DNA of 48,934 bases, taken from positions 1 to 48,934 of the forward strand of contig JAIRUE010000033.1 in assembly GCA_031254575.1 (NCBI GenBank), read 5' to 3'. The position numbers and the translations under genes were made by a program. The notes beneath the pieces are model-generated. The model was not told the DNA's origin. It made no database searches and was given only the letters and a program-made list of their open reading frames with translations. Shown here one piece after another: positions 19,995 to 29,352 of this stretch (position 1 is its first letter; each line of letters starts with the position of its first letter). The stretch comes from Oscillospiraceae bacterium (GTDB taxonomy: Bacteria; Bacillota; Clostridia; Oscillospirales; UBA929).

Positions 19995-20401
19995 ATAAGG
20001 TCAAGGCTTTGGTTTTTTACGTCGGTATAGCCGCTCTCACGGCCGGTCTGCTACTGGTGTTTTTGTTCAGAAGTTCGGAAGGGATCATGGTGAAAGTACC
20101 GTATGTCATGGTTGGGTGCGGTTCGGGAATTGCCTCTGTGGGGCTGGTGTACATGTCCCGGTACAAAAACCCGCAAAAGGCGAAAGAGTATGAGATTAAC
20201 GAAAAGGACGAACGAAACGTCCGTCTGCGGGAGAAGGCGGGCTACGCCACCTGGTATGTTACCCAGATCGTTTTAATGGCAACGGTGTTTACATTTCTCA
20301 TATTGGACTATGTGGTCCCCTGCTGGATAGCGATAGGGGGGCTGTTTATCCATAACGTGAGTTTCTTTGCGGCGATTGCCGCCTATGACAAAAAAATGTG
20401 A
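19991..20401 (+). CDS. Small membrane protein, DUF2178-like
   Basis: Four probable TM helices, EKDERNVRLREKAGYATWYV motif, overlaps the HTH gene. Confidence 0.7.
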   Translation: MNKVKALVFYVGIAALTAGLLLVFLFRSSEGIMVKVPYVMVGCGSGIASVGLVYMSRYKNPQKAKEYEINEKDERNVRLREKAGYATWYVTQIVLMATVFTFLILDYVVPCWIAIGGLFIHNVSFFAAIAAYDKKM

Positions 20402-20498
20402 GCCGCATGTCAATTGTTACCGCGTAAAAAAGTAACCGGCTGTGGCATAATAACCCCGCTAAACGCCCGGCGCGCGCCGGACGATAAGGTGGGGTTAT

Positions 20499-22334
20499 AT
20501 GATTTACAGACGTTTTGCCGCGCTGACGCTTGCGCTTTGCCTGCTTGTGCCGTCCGCCGCGGCGTCTTTTGAGGGCGCGGTATATCCGTTAGAGGCCGCC
20601 GCGGACGCCCGGCCGGCTAAAAAACCGATCAAGTGGGTGGATTTCACCGTTCCTGCGCCGGTGATGAGGCAGGCGCTGGAATGGGATGTCAAAAAACATG
20701 CCGCCGGAAGTAATTGCGCCGGCTGGATAGAGCTTCTGGCCTATCTGGGGGCGAAATGCGGCGGCGATTTTACCAAGCATAAGCCGCGGACGATGCAACA
20801 GCTGCTTGAAAAGCTCAACTGCGGCGAGACAATGGAATCGCTCGCCAAGGGCATGAAACTGTACGGGTATTACCTCGAGGCCTATTCCGCCGTGCTGGGC
20901 GGGCTGGCGGGTCCCTTCGCCGTCGAGGTGGAAACGGACGGCGAAAAGCGGTGGGAGGAAAAATACGGCCTGCGGGCCTTTCATCCCATCGCGCGGGGGT
21001 TTGATTACAACCACTATGACGATTTTGGCAGCGGCCGCAACTATGGGTATAAACGCAAGCATCTGGGCCACGACATCATGGCGCTGACCGGCACTCCCGT
21101 CGCCGCCGTGGAATCGGGCATTGTGGAGGAACTGGGCTGGAACCAATACGGCGGCTGGCGCGTCGGTGTCCGCAGTTTTGACAGGAAGCGGTATTATTAT
21201 TATGCCCACCTGCGGCAAAACCGCCCCTACGCCGAGGGCCTGACCAAAGGCGGCACCGTGCTGGCCGGCGACGTCATCGGCTATGTGGGGCGTACCGGAT
21301 ACAGCAGGCGTGAAAATACAAACGGCATCACGCAGAGCCACCTGCACTTCGGGATACAGCTCATCTTTGACGAGGCGCAAAAAGACGGCGACAACCAGAT
21401 TTGGATCGACCCGTATGAGATCACGAAACTGCTGGCGCATCACCGCAGCGCCGTGATGCGCAACCCGGAGACAAAAGAATTTACGCGCACCGTACCCTAC
21501 AAGGAGGCCCTTTCGGAGAGCGGGCAGGAAGAACCTGTCCCATTGCCGCCGTCTGAAACGGACACTTGCGGCGGGCCGTGCCCGCTGCCGGTCATCATGT
21601 ATCATTCGGTGCTGAAAGACGCCGCCAAGCGCGGCATGTACACCATTATGCCGTACGAGCTTGAGGAAGACTTGAAATGGCTCGCGGAAAACGGGTATCA
21701 GACCGTCACGACAGACGAGCTGATACAGTTTGCCGAGACGGGGCAGCCGCTGAAAGAGAAGCCCGTGCTGCTCACCTTTGACGACGGGCATTATAATAAC
21801 GCGCACTATGCCGGGCCGCTGCTGAAGAAATACGGCTGCACGGCGCTGCTTTTCGTGGTGGGCGAGTTTATTGAAAAGAGCGAAAAAGAGGGCTGCCAGA
21901 ACCCCAATTTTTCCTACGCGAGCCGTGAGACGCTGGCCAATATGGCAAAGGAAGGCATTTGGGAGATCGGAAGCCACAGCTATTATCTGCACCGCAACAA
22001 AAACGGGCGCGAGGGCGTCAAACGCGCGCGCGGTGAAAGCGACGGGCATTACGATTCCGTCCTCCGGGAGGACTTTACAAAGATAGGCGAACTGATCCAA
22101 AGCGTCACGGAGCGCCCTCCCAGGGCCTTCGCCTACCCGTTCGGCGCGCTGAGCCGCGAGGCCGACGAGGTATTGCGGGAAATGGGGTACAAGCTGACGT
22201 TCTCCTGCGTGTCCGGCATCAGCGAGGTCAGGGCGTGCAAGCCGGACACATTGTTCCGGCTGAAACGGCTTTTGAGGCGCAGCGGGAAACCGGTGAGCAG
22301 GCTGCTGGCGGCGTACGCGAAAGGAACGGGGTGA
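20499..22334 (+). CDS. Secreted M23 peptidase fused to polysaccharide deacetylase (NodB)
   Basis: Signal peptide; GHDIMALTGTPVAAVE..SHLHFGIQL (M23), then VIMYHSVL..LLTFDDGHYNN..IGSHSYYLH (NodB). Confidence 0.9.
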   Translation: MIYRRFAALTLALCLLVPSAAASFEGAVYPLEAAADARPAKKPIKWVDFTVPAPVMRQALEWDVKKHAAGSNCAGWIELLAYLGAKCGGDFTKHKPRTMQQLLEKLNCGETMESLAKGMKLYGYYLEAYSAVLGGLAGPFAVEVETDGEKRWEEKYGLRAFHPIARGFDYNHYDDFGSGRNYGYKRKHLGHDIMALTGTPVAAVESGIVEELGWNQYGGWRVGVRSFDRKRYYYYAHLRQNRPYAEGLTKGGTVLAGDVIGYVGRTGYSRRENTNGITQSHLHFGIQLIFDEAQKDGDNQIWIDPYEITKLLAHHRSAVMRNPETKEFTRTVPYKEALSESGQEEPVPLPPSETDTCGGPCPLPVIMYHSVLKDAAKRGMYTIMPYELEEDLKWLAENGYQTVTTDELIQFAETGQPLKEKPVLLTFDDGHYNNAHYAGPLLKKYGCTALLFVVGEFIEKSEKEGCQNPNFSYASRETLANMAKEGIWEIGSHSYYLHRNKNGREGVKRARGESDGHYDSVLREDFTKIGELIQSVTERPPRAFAYPFGALSREADEVLREMGYKLTFSCVSGISEVRACKPDTLFRLKRLLRRSGKPVSRLLAAYAKGTG

Positions 22335-22341
22335 ACGGGTG

Positions 22342-22467
22342 ATGATCCCCTGTACGGAGGATTGCGTTTACCAGGAAGAGGGCGTCTGCGCGCTGGAACA
22401 GGCGGCGTCCTCAGGGACGCCGGAGGGACCCTGCCGCAACCGGGTGCCGGGAGCGCGCAGAAGCTAA
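22342..22467 (+). CDS. Small Cys-containing protein (41 aa)
   Basis: MIPCTEDCVYQEEGVCALEQAASSGTPEGPCRNRVPGARRS*; directly after the M23-NodB gene. Confidence 0.5.
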   Translation: MIPCTEDCVYQEEGVCALEQAASSGTPEGPCRNRVPGARRS

Positions 22468-23810
22468 AAAACGAGTGAACAGGCGTCCCGCAGTGTCTTT
22501 GCCTTTAACACCCTCATTCCCTCCGGGACGGGGGTGTTTTTCACGGGCGGGATGACCGCCGTCAAAAAACCGAGCCTGTACGCTTCCGACAGCCTCTGCT
22601 CTATAAAGGGCACGGCGCGCAGTTCCCCCGCCAGCCCCACTTCCCCGAACGCGGCCAGTTCGCCCGGCAAAGGCTTGTCCTTATGGCTCGAAGCGAGCGC
22701 CAGCAGCGCCGGCAGATCGGCCGACGTATCGCTGACGCGCAAGCCCCCGACTATGTTGATATAGGCGTCCTGATTGCCCACATACAAGCCCGCGCGCTTC
22801 TCCAAAACGGCCAGCAGCAGCATGGCGCGGTTGTATTCCAGCCCGCTGACCGTGCGGCGCGGCGACGGGAACGGCGTGGGCGTGACCAGAGCCTGTATTT
22901 CTGCCAGCATCGGGCGCGCGCCCTCCATAACGCAAGCGACGCATGTGCCCGGCACGTTGACCGGCCTGCCCGCGAGCAGGGTTTCAGACGGATTGGGCAC
23001 TTCGCGCAGCCCTTCTTCGGCCATTTCAAACACACCGATCTCACGCGTTGAGCCAAAGCGGTTTTTTTCCGCCCGCAGGACGCGCAAGTGCCTGTCCCCT
23101 TCCAGATACAGCACGCAGTCAACCATGTGCTCCAGCACTTTCGGCCCCGCGACCGCGCCCTCTTTATTGATGTGCCCGACTAAAAACACCGTTACGCCCT
23201 CATCTTTTGCCAGACGCATCAAGGCAAGCGCGCATTCGCGCACCTGCGAGACGCTGCCCGGCGCGCCGGCCAGGCCGCCGCTGTGTATGGTCTGAATGGA
23301 GTCCACCGCCAAAAATTCGGGTTTTTCAGCCCGGACGGCCGCCAAAACCTCGTCCAGTCCGGTCTGCGCCAATACCAGCATATCGCCCGCGGAAAGGCGC
23401 TCCCCGCGCATCCTGAGCTGGCGCACCGACTCTTCCCCGGATATGTACAAAACCTTATGGCGGCGCGAAAGCTCCCCGCAGACCTGCATCAGCAGCGTTG
23501 ACTTCCCCACGCCCGGATCACCCGACAGCAAATACAGCGACCCCGCGACCGCGCCGCCGCCCAGGACGCGGTCGCACTCCGCAAGCCCAGTCGGGACGCG
23601 CGCCTCCCCTGTCAGGCGCACCGAACTGAGCCGTACGGGCGCTTCCGCCGGGGCCGCGGAGATTTTCGCTCCCGCACCCCCCTTTCGCTGCGGCTGTTCG
23701 ACCGGCTGTTCCGCAAACGAATTCCAGGCGCCGCAAGCCGGGCACTTCCCCATCCATTTGGCGCTCTCATGGCCGCATTCGGTACAAAAAAAGGCGGTCT
23801 CGCGTTTCAT
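22464..23810 (-). CDS. radA: DNA repair protein RadA
   Basis: CTECGHESAKWMGKCPACGAWNSF zinc finger, LLSGDPGVGKSTLLMQ, KNRFGSTREIGVFEM motif. Confidence 0.97.
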   Translation of the reverse strand: MKRETAFFCTECGHESAKWMGKCPACGAWNSFAEQPVEQPQRKGGAGAKISAAPAEAPVRLSSVRLTGEARVPTGLAECDRVLGGGAVAGSLYLLSGDPGVGKSTLLMQVCGELSRRHKVLYISGEESVRQLRMRGERLSAGDMLVLAQTGLDEVLAAVRAEKPEFLAVDSIQTIHSGGLAGAPGSVSQVRECALALMRLAKDEGVTVFLVGHINKEGAVAGPKVLEHMVDCVLYLEGDRHLRVLRAEKNRFGSTREIGVFEMAEEGLREVPNPSETLLAGRPVNVPGTCVACVMEGARPMLAEIQALVTPTPFPSPRRTVSGLEYNRAMLLLAVLEKRAGLYVGNQDAYINIVGGLRVSDTSADLPALLALASSHKDKPLPGELAAFGEVGLAGELRAVPFIEQRLSEAYRLGFLTAVIPPVKNTPVPEGMRVLKAKTLRDACSLVF

Positions 23811-24532
23811 GTTTTTATCTCCTTCGTATAGCTCAAAAACCCCTGACAGACCGCCATCGCCACCTTGCGCTGATACTTCTCCGAGCGCAGCAGGGCTTCC
23901 TCGCCGGGGTTTGACAAAAAACCGCATTCAATGAGGACGGCGGGTCTTGTGACGTTATTGAGCAGATATACGCTGTTGGTCGGTTTGCTCTTACGGTCGT
24001 TTGCGGGGTCGAGCGCAAGGCGGAGCGTTTCCTGCATGACGTCGGCGAACGTCTTATTTTTCGCGCCGCTGTAAAAGACCTGCGCGCCGTAGTATTGGCT
24101 TTGGTCGAAATAGTTCTGGTGGATGGACAGCAACACGCCGTTTTCCGTGCCGTTGATCAGCCGGACGCGGTTTCGCAGGTCCGAAGTTTTCATGTCGCGC
24201 AGCGAAACCGCTTCCACATCATGGATGGAAACGTCGGTGTCGCGCGTCATGGCCGTATGCAGTCCCAAAAACCGCATGATAAGGTCTGTTTTAAGCCCGA
24301 TCTCCAGGTTTATCCGGCTCTCCTGTATGCCGGACACGGACTCCGTTCCCCCGTCCGGCCCGCCGTGTCCGGGGTCGATGACGGGCGTATACGCGTACGG
24401 CGTGAAAGCCCCGTTTTCCTCTCCGCTCCCGCCGGCTGCCGGAAGCGCCGGCTCCGGTCCGCACAGCAAATACCCGATCACGCTGACGAGCAGGAGCAGC
24501 AGAAGCAATATGAACAGATTCCGGCGAAGCAT
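23807..24532 (-). CDS. cwlD: N-acetylmuramoyl-L-alanine amidase, CwlD-like
   Basis: VIDPGHGGPDGGTES, LLSIHQNYF, VLIECGFLSNPGEE; N-terminal TM. Confidence 0.88.
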   Translation of the reverse strand: MLRRNLFILLLLLLLVSVIGYLLCGPEPALPAAGGSGEENGAFTPYAYTPVIDPGHGGPDGGTESVSGIQESRINLEIGLKTDLIMRFLGLHTAMTRDTDVSIHDVEAVSLRDMKTSDLRNRVRLINGTENGVLLSIHQNYFDQSQYYGAQVFYSGAKNKTFADVMQETLRLALDPANDRKSKPTNSVYLLNNVTRPAVLIECGFLSNPGEEALLRSEKYQRKVAMAVCQGFLSYTKEIKT

Positions 24533-24655
24533 AAAAACCTCCGTGTCACGCTTTCCCCAAAATATTGTGGTCGCTTTCAAAAAAAACACTTGATATATGG
24601 TTTGACGTGTGCTATACTGCGTCTATCAGGGTTTACAAAGGAGAATGATCCGCCG

Positions 24656-24970
24656 ATGCCAGTTACGACCGACAGTTTGTTGAGCCAGGCCGAACAGGCT
24701 CTTGAAGCACAAAGCGACCTCGCGGCGCTGCTGCCGTACGCGGCGGAGTTGGAGCCGCACGCGGCGTCTCCGGACGTGTTCGCGTTTTTCCAAAAACTCA
24801 CGCGGGCGGTACTGTGCGATCCCGGCCGGCATTTCCGGCTGTTCGCCTATTGCCTTGACGCCGTATGCGCCTATGACCCGGTGGAGGGCGCGGCTTTTCT
24901 GGAGAGGATGCTCACGTTTGCCGAGGGCATTGGGGAAGCCGCCGCCGCCCCGCAGGGAATCCTGCATTGA
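24656..24970 (+). CDS. Hypothetical protein (104 aa)
   Basis: ATG after GGAGAATG-type RBS with an upstream TTGATA-17-TATACT promoter; no recognisable domain. Confidence 0.55.
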   Translation: MPVTTDSLLSQAEQALEAQSDLAALLPYAAELEPHAASPDVFAFFQKLTRAVLCDPGRHFRLFAYCLDAVCAYDPVEGAAFLERMLTFAEGIGEAAAAPQGILH

Positions 24971-25007
24971 TTGTATCTAAAAACCGCCCGCCTGTCAAAC
25001 CTGCCCG

Positions 25008-25035
25008 CCGCCCGCTCTGATGAGCGGGCGGTTTC
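25008..25035. terminator. Bidirectional terminator
   Basis: CCGCCCGCTC-TGAT-GAGCGGGCGG followed by TTT. Confidence 0.7.
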
Positions 25036-25153
25036 ATGCCCGCTTGCCAAGCCCTTCGCTCCGTATACTATACGCAAAAAATCCCCGCTCAATGACAGAT
25101 GGCCGCGCCGCCGCGGGGAACGCGCGCCCGGATGTTCCGAAAAAAGCTGCGGT

Positions 25154-25723
25154 TCAGTCCCGCAGCAGTTCCGGTATCCTGTCATACAGCCCCAGCATGG
25201 TTAAAACCTCGCACAGCGCCTTGGCTGATAAGTTTTGCGGCAGATCCAGCTTCGCCTGCAGTTTTTTGCGCAGTATCGCGCTGTTGACGCCGCCCGACAG
25301 TCCCCATTCATAGAGGTCTTTTTTTGTCACAGCCCTGTGCTCACCCTCATGCGGCGTCGCGCCCGCCCTGACGAGCGCGTCGCGCAGCACAGACGGTTCC
25401 ATACCCTCCACGCCGAGCAAACCCGCCCTGCCCGGCTTTGCTTTGCGAGGCTCCTTACCCTGCCGGGGCGGGATATAGGCGTGCTTGACCTGTTCCGGCG
25501 GCAGCAGGCCGCGCAAGTGATTCCGGATCACAAGGCCCGCGCCGTCGCCGTCTGTCAGCACGATGACGCCGCGCTCCCGGGCGAGCCGCAGCAGCAGTTT
25601 TTTCAGGTCTTTGTCCTTGAACAGCGAAACCCCGCCGGTCGTGAGGATAGTGGCGTCTACCGCCTGCGCCAGCGCGTTTTTATCGTATTTGCCCTCTACG
25701 ATGATAACTTCCTTAATCGTCAT
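25154..25723 (-). CDS. rnmV: Ribonuclease M5
   Basis: TOPRIM: EVIIVEGKYDKNALAQAVDATILTTGG..VIVLTDGDGAGLVIRNHL. Confidence 0.95.
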   Translation of the reverse strand: MTIKEVIIVEGKYDKNALAQAVDATILTTGGVSLFKDKDLKKLLLRLARERGVIVLTDGDGAGLVIRNHLRGLLPPEQVKHAYIPPRQGKEPRKAKPGRAGLLGVEGMEPSVLRDALVRAGATPHEGEHRAVTKKDLYEWGLSGGVNSAILRKKLQAKLDLPQNLSAKALCEVLTMLGLYDRIPELLRD

Positions 25724-25763
25724 GTTTATTCCTCAATCCGGGAGAGTTTGCTTATCAGCCGTT

Positions 25764-25922
25764 TTATACCTTTCCGGCGTATACCATTAGCTGCAGCTCT
25801 TTATCCGTTACTTCCTTACCATAATAATTTGAATATGACGCAATGATTTTCATTCCCCGGTCATGATAGATTTCTTCTAACTCCGCCAGGGAATACAACC
25901 GGATGGGGTCCGCGTTGTCCAT
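25764..25922 (-). pseudogene. C-terminal remnant of a SAM-dependent methyltransferase
   Basis: MDNADPIRLYSLAELEEIYHDRGMKIIASYSNYYGKEVTDKELQLMVYAGKV*; catalytic domain absent. Confidence 0.5.
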
Positions 25923-25988
25923 ATCGATCCGTCCGCTAAATTATACCATGCGGAAATAGCGTTGTAAACCTTGTCCCATATCTGCAAG

Positions 25989-26312
25989 TTATTCCATATC
26001 GCTTAAAAACTCTAATACTTTATCACAAGGCATAGCTTTTCCCTCAATAAACCTAAAAACATTTCTGCTGCCGCCTAAATGGATACCGACAATTTTCAAA
26101 TCCTTATTTAACAAAGCCCCGCCGCTGCTGCCGGCGGAAATTTTCGCCGAATGGGTGATAACATGATGCTGGGTTTTACCCATCTCGTCGCCGAACGGAA
26201 CAGGGCCTCTGCTTGTAATTCTGCCGGTGGTTATGGCGTTTCGGGTGTTCTCATGAGGATTGCCGATTGCCGCCACAGGTTCGTTATATCCGGGCGGTCC
26301 CTGTGCGATCGG
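25989..26312 (-). pseudogene. C-terminal remnant of a trypsin-like serine protease
   Basis: VAAIGNPHENTRNAITTGRI..ISAGSSGGALLNKDLKIVGIHLGG; Ser motif present but no His/Asp part; open frame begins right after the holA stop. Confidence 0.55.
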
Positions 26313-27353
26313 TCAAACCGTTTCATTCTCCTTCTTTCCGCAAAGAAAGAGAACAGCCAGCAGCCACTCCATCACCCTCTCCCTCTCGGTTTCCATTTCA
26401 CCCTTGAGCATCCCGTCGGCTTCGCGGCAGGCCAGCAATGCGTTTTTGCACCACGCGAGCGGGCGTTTTCTCGCGGAGCGCATCAATTTCTCGGCGGGGT
26501 ACGGGCTGCGGTAGCCGCAAACGGTCATCACTTCACGGGCGGTTTTCCCCCGTTCTATCGCCAGCCGCGCGACGTAAAGGCCGCGCAGCGTCTTGCCGAC
26601 CGCGCCCAGCAGCGTCTCCGGCGGCTCGCGCATCCATTGCAGCGTTTGCAGGATATGCGCGGCTTTTTTGATGTTACCGTCCGCAATGGCGTCGCTCAAA
26701 TCAAAGGAAACGGCTTCCAAAACCGGCTCTGTCACTTCGTCCACCGCTTCCCGTGTCACGCGCGGTCCTTCGTTGTACGCCGCAATTTTTTGGATCTCGC
26801 CATACAACGCCGTCATACCGCGCCCGCAGCGAAAAATGAGGTGTTCGCACAGCGGGCGGTCTATCTCCTTGCCGTGCGCCCTGAGATGCCGTTCCACCCA
26901 TGAAATAAGCTGGAAATCTTCCTGCTCCTTGAATTCCACAATACACGCGTTCTTGTTGAGCGCCGCCTGTATCTTGCTGCGCCCGTCGGGTTTATAGGGT
27001 ATGGTGTCGTACAGGAAGACAAGACAGCAGGTGTCGGGCAGGCCGCCTAAGAATGCCGCCCAGCCGTCGCGCTCCGCCGCCGGTATGCCCATCAGGTCAA
27101 AGTCGTCAACAATGACCAGCCTCCGTTCGCACAAAAACGGAACGCTTTCAACCGCGTCCGCCAATTCGCCCAAGATTACGCTCTTTCCGGAAAAGCGGTG
27201 CAGATTGAAGCCCTCCGCGCCCTCCGGCACGAGCGCTTTTTGGAGCTTTTCAAGGCAATGCGCGCGCAAATATGCCTCCTCGCCGTGGAAAAGGTAGAGC
27301 TTCCCCAGCCTGTTTTCCTTTATCTCACGGATCATATCGGCATATCCAGGCAT
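26313..27353 (-). CDS. holA: DNA polymerase III subunit delta
   Basis: KLYLFHGEEAYLRAHCLEKL...GRGMTALYGEIQKIAAY; typical length and neighbourhood with comEC. Confidence 0.92.
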   Translation of the reverse strand: MPGYADMIREIKENRLGKLYLFHGEEAYLRAHCLEKLQKALVPEGAEGFNLHRFSGKSVILGELADAVESVPFLCERRLVIVDDFDLMGIPAAERDGWAAFLGGLPDTCCLVFLYDTIPYKPDGRSKIQAALNKNACIVEFKEQEDFQLISWVERHLRAHGKEIDRPLCEHLIFRCGRGMTALYGEIQKIAAYNEGPRVTREAVDEVTEPVLEAVSFDLSDAIADGNIKKAAHILQTLQWMREPPETLLGAVGKTLRGLYVARLAIERGKTAREVMTVCGYRSPYPAEKLMRSARKRPLAWCKNALLACREADGMLKGEMETERERVMEWLLAVLFLCGKKENETV

Positions 27354-27366
27354 AGCACCCCTCCTT

Positions 27367-29352
27367 TTATACCCTTATAATGACGTGCCCGCTCCGGTCG
27401 GTGCGGTATACGGCGGTTTCCCGCTCAAACAGGCGCTCCAGCGTTTGCGGCGACGGATGGCCGTAGCGGTTGCTCCCCACCGAGATGAGCGCGGCTTGCG
27501 GTGACAGCGCGTCCAGAAACTCTTCCGAGGTTGATCCGGCGGAGCCGTGGTGTCCGGCCATCAGCACGTCAGTATGCCGCAACCCGGTCTGCCGCAAGAG
27601 CCAGCGTTCGCCCGGCGCGCCGAGATCGCCTGTCACTAAGAAGGAAAACCCGTCCAGCGTGACCAGCACGGTCATACATTGATCATTACCGCCGCCAAGC
27701 CAATGGGTCGGGATGACTGTAACTTCCGCGCTGCCCAATGTAAAGGCGACCGCTTGCGTAAGCGTCCGGACAGGCAGTGCATCGGGGACGTTGTCCAGCG
27801 CGGGACCCAATATGCGCTCAACCGGAACGGTTTCCAGCAGCGCCGGCACGCCGTTTATATGGTCCGCGTCGTAATGCGACAGCAAAAGATGCTCCACTGT
27901 CCGGACGCCCCGGCTTTGCAGATACCGCGCCGCCTCCCGCCCGGCGTTGACGCTGCCGCCGCAATCGATGACGGCGGTCTGCCCGCCCGAGCGCACGATC
28001 ACGCACTGTCCCTGTCCCACGTCCAGCGCGGCAATCTCCAGCGCAAACCGCCCGTCACGCCATACCGTCATCAACAGGCATATGATAAGGGCGGAGGCCG
28101 CCAGCAGGACGGGCGCTTTCCACCGTCTGGACAGGATCAGTATAACAAAGATCGCGTACGCATACAACAGCCACGCGAACATATAGGGCTGCGCGGTGTA
28201 CAGCATGGCGTAGGGAATTCCGCCCAAAAGCCTGAGCGCGCCCTGAAAAACAGCCAGAAAAAGGGAAACGAGAGGGGCGAGCGGCGTGAGCAGCAAGGAA
28301 ACCGCGCCCCCGATAAATATGGCGTTGACCAGCCACAGCAATAACAGGTTCGCAAGCGGCGCGAGCAGCGACGCGCCGCCGAACCAATAGGCCGCGAACG
28401 GCGTTGAGAACACCAGCGCGGCAAAGGAGGCCGCGAGCGACGACGCCAAATACCGCGCCGCCCTTCGCGGGATATGGATTTTCAGAAACCTTGCGTCCAG
28501 CGCCTTTTGCCATTTGGAGGCGAACAGAAGAAGTCCCAGCGTCGCGGAGAAAGAGAGTTGTAAACCCGGCTCAAAAACGGCGTACGGTTCCATGACGCAA
28601 AGGACCAGAAAGGCAAAAACAAGAGCCCTTAGCGCGTTATATTCCCTGCCCGCCAGCGGCGCGATCAGGAATACCGTGATCATGATCCCCGCGCGCACCG
28701 CCGACGGCGTGAATCCGGTAATGGCCACATAGAGGAAAACAAGCGGCAGCGAAACGATAAACGAGCGCCTGCGGCTGCGCATGACCAGCGCGGCAAATCC
28801 CGCGAGCATCGAAACATGGAGCCCGGACACCGCCGCGACATGCGTCATGCCTGCCGTGAACAGGTCCTGGTTCAGCGCGTCGGGAAAGCCACTCCTGTCG
28901 CCGGTCAGGATGCCGGTCAGCAGAGCCGCGCCGCCGCCGGAATAGAGGGACTGTATACGCGCCTTGATGGCCTGTCCCCAGATGACCGGTCTGTCCCGCA
29001 GCGTGGGAACGCCCTCCTCAACGGCAATATCTGTATAAACGGACGCTTTGAAATGGCTGCCCGACCTTGGGGTGAGAGTTATCCGGAAAGGACCGGTCAG
29101 GTTATCTCCGGGCGTAAAGTCCCGGCCTTCCGTATAATACAGGGTCCCGGACACGCCGTTCAGCCGCACCGCGACCTGTCTGCCATATGGCGCCATAGAT
29201 GTAAAGCCAATTACTTTAACAGTTACTTCGCTTGTTTTGCCGTCGTATTCGCGTACCGGTCCGGGGATACTGAAATACCGCCATATAGCCGCACCCAGCG
29301 CCGCCAAAATCAGCGCGGCGGTCAATAGTTTCTGTAAAGTAATTTGCTTCAC
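27367..29352 (-). CDS. comEC: ComEC/Rec2 DNA internalization protein
   Basis: HVAAVSGLHVSMLAG, competence TM domain, metallo-beta-lactamase HYDADHINGVPALL. Confidence 0.96.
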   Translation of the reverse strand: MKQITLQKLLTAALILAALGAAIWRYFSIPGPVREYDGKTSEVTVKVIGFTSMAPYGRQVAVRLNGVSGTLYYTEGRDFTPGDNLTGPFRITLTPRSGSHFKASVYTDIAVEEGVPTLRDRPVIWGQAIKARIQSLYSGGGAALLTGILTGDRSGFPDALNQDLFTAGMTHVAAVSGLHVSMLAGFAALVMRSRRRSFIVSLPLVFLYVAITGFTPSAVRAGIMITVFLIAPLAGREYNALRALVFAFLVLCVMEPYAVFEPGLQLSFSATLGLLLFASKWQKALDARFLKIHIPRRAARYLASSLAASFAALVFSTPFAAYWFGGASLLAPLANLLLLWLVNAIFIGGAVSLLLTPLAPLVSLFLAVFQGALRLLGGIPYAMLYTAQPYMFAWLLYAYAIFVILILSRRWKAPVLLAASALIICLLMTVWRDGRFALEIAALDVGQGQCVIVRSGGQTAVIDCGGSVNAGREAARYLQSRGVRTVEHLLLSHYDADHINGVPALLETVPVERILGPALDNVPDALPVRTLTQAVAFTLGSAEVTVIPTHWLGGGNDQCMTVLVTLDGFSFLVTGDLGAPGERWLLRQTGLRHTDVLMAGHHGSAGSTSEEFLDALSPQAALISVGSNRYGHPSPQTLERLFERETAVYRTDRSGHVIIRV

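Noticed and set aside
20467-20480. CCGGCGCGCGCCGG palindrome upstream of the M23-NodB gene
   Set aside because: Perfect but simple GC-only palindrome in a GC-rich genome; too little to call an operator.
20589-22100. 503-aa minus-strand ORF
   Set aside because: Lies opposite the well-supported M23-NodB gene; shadow ORF.
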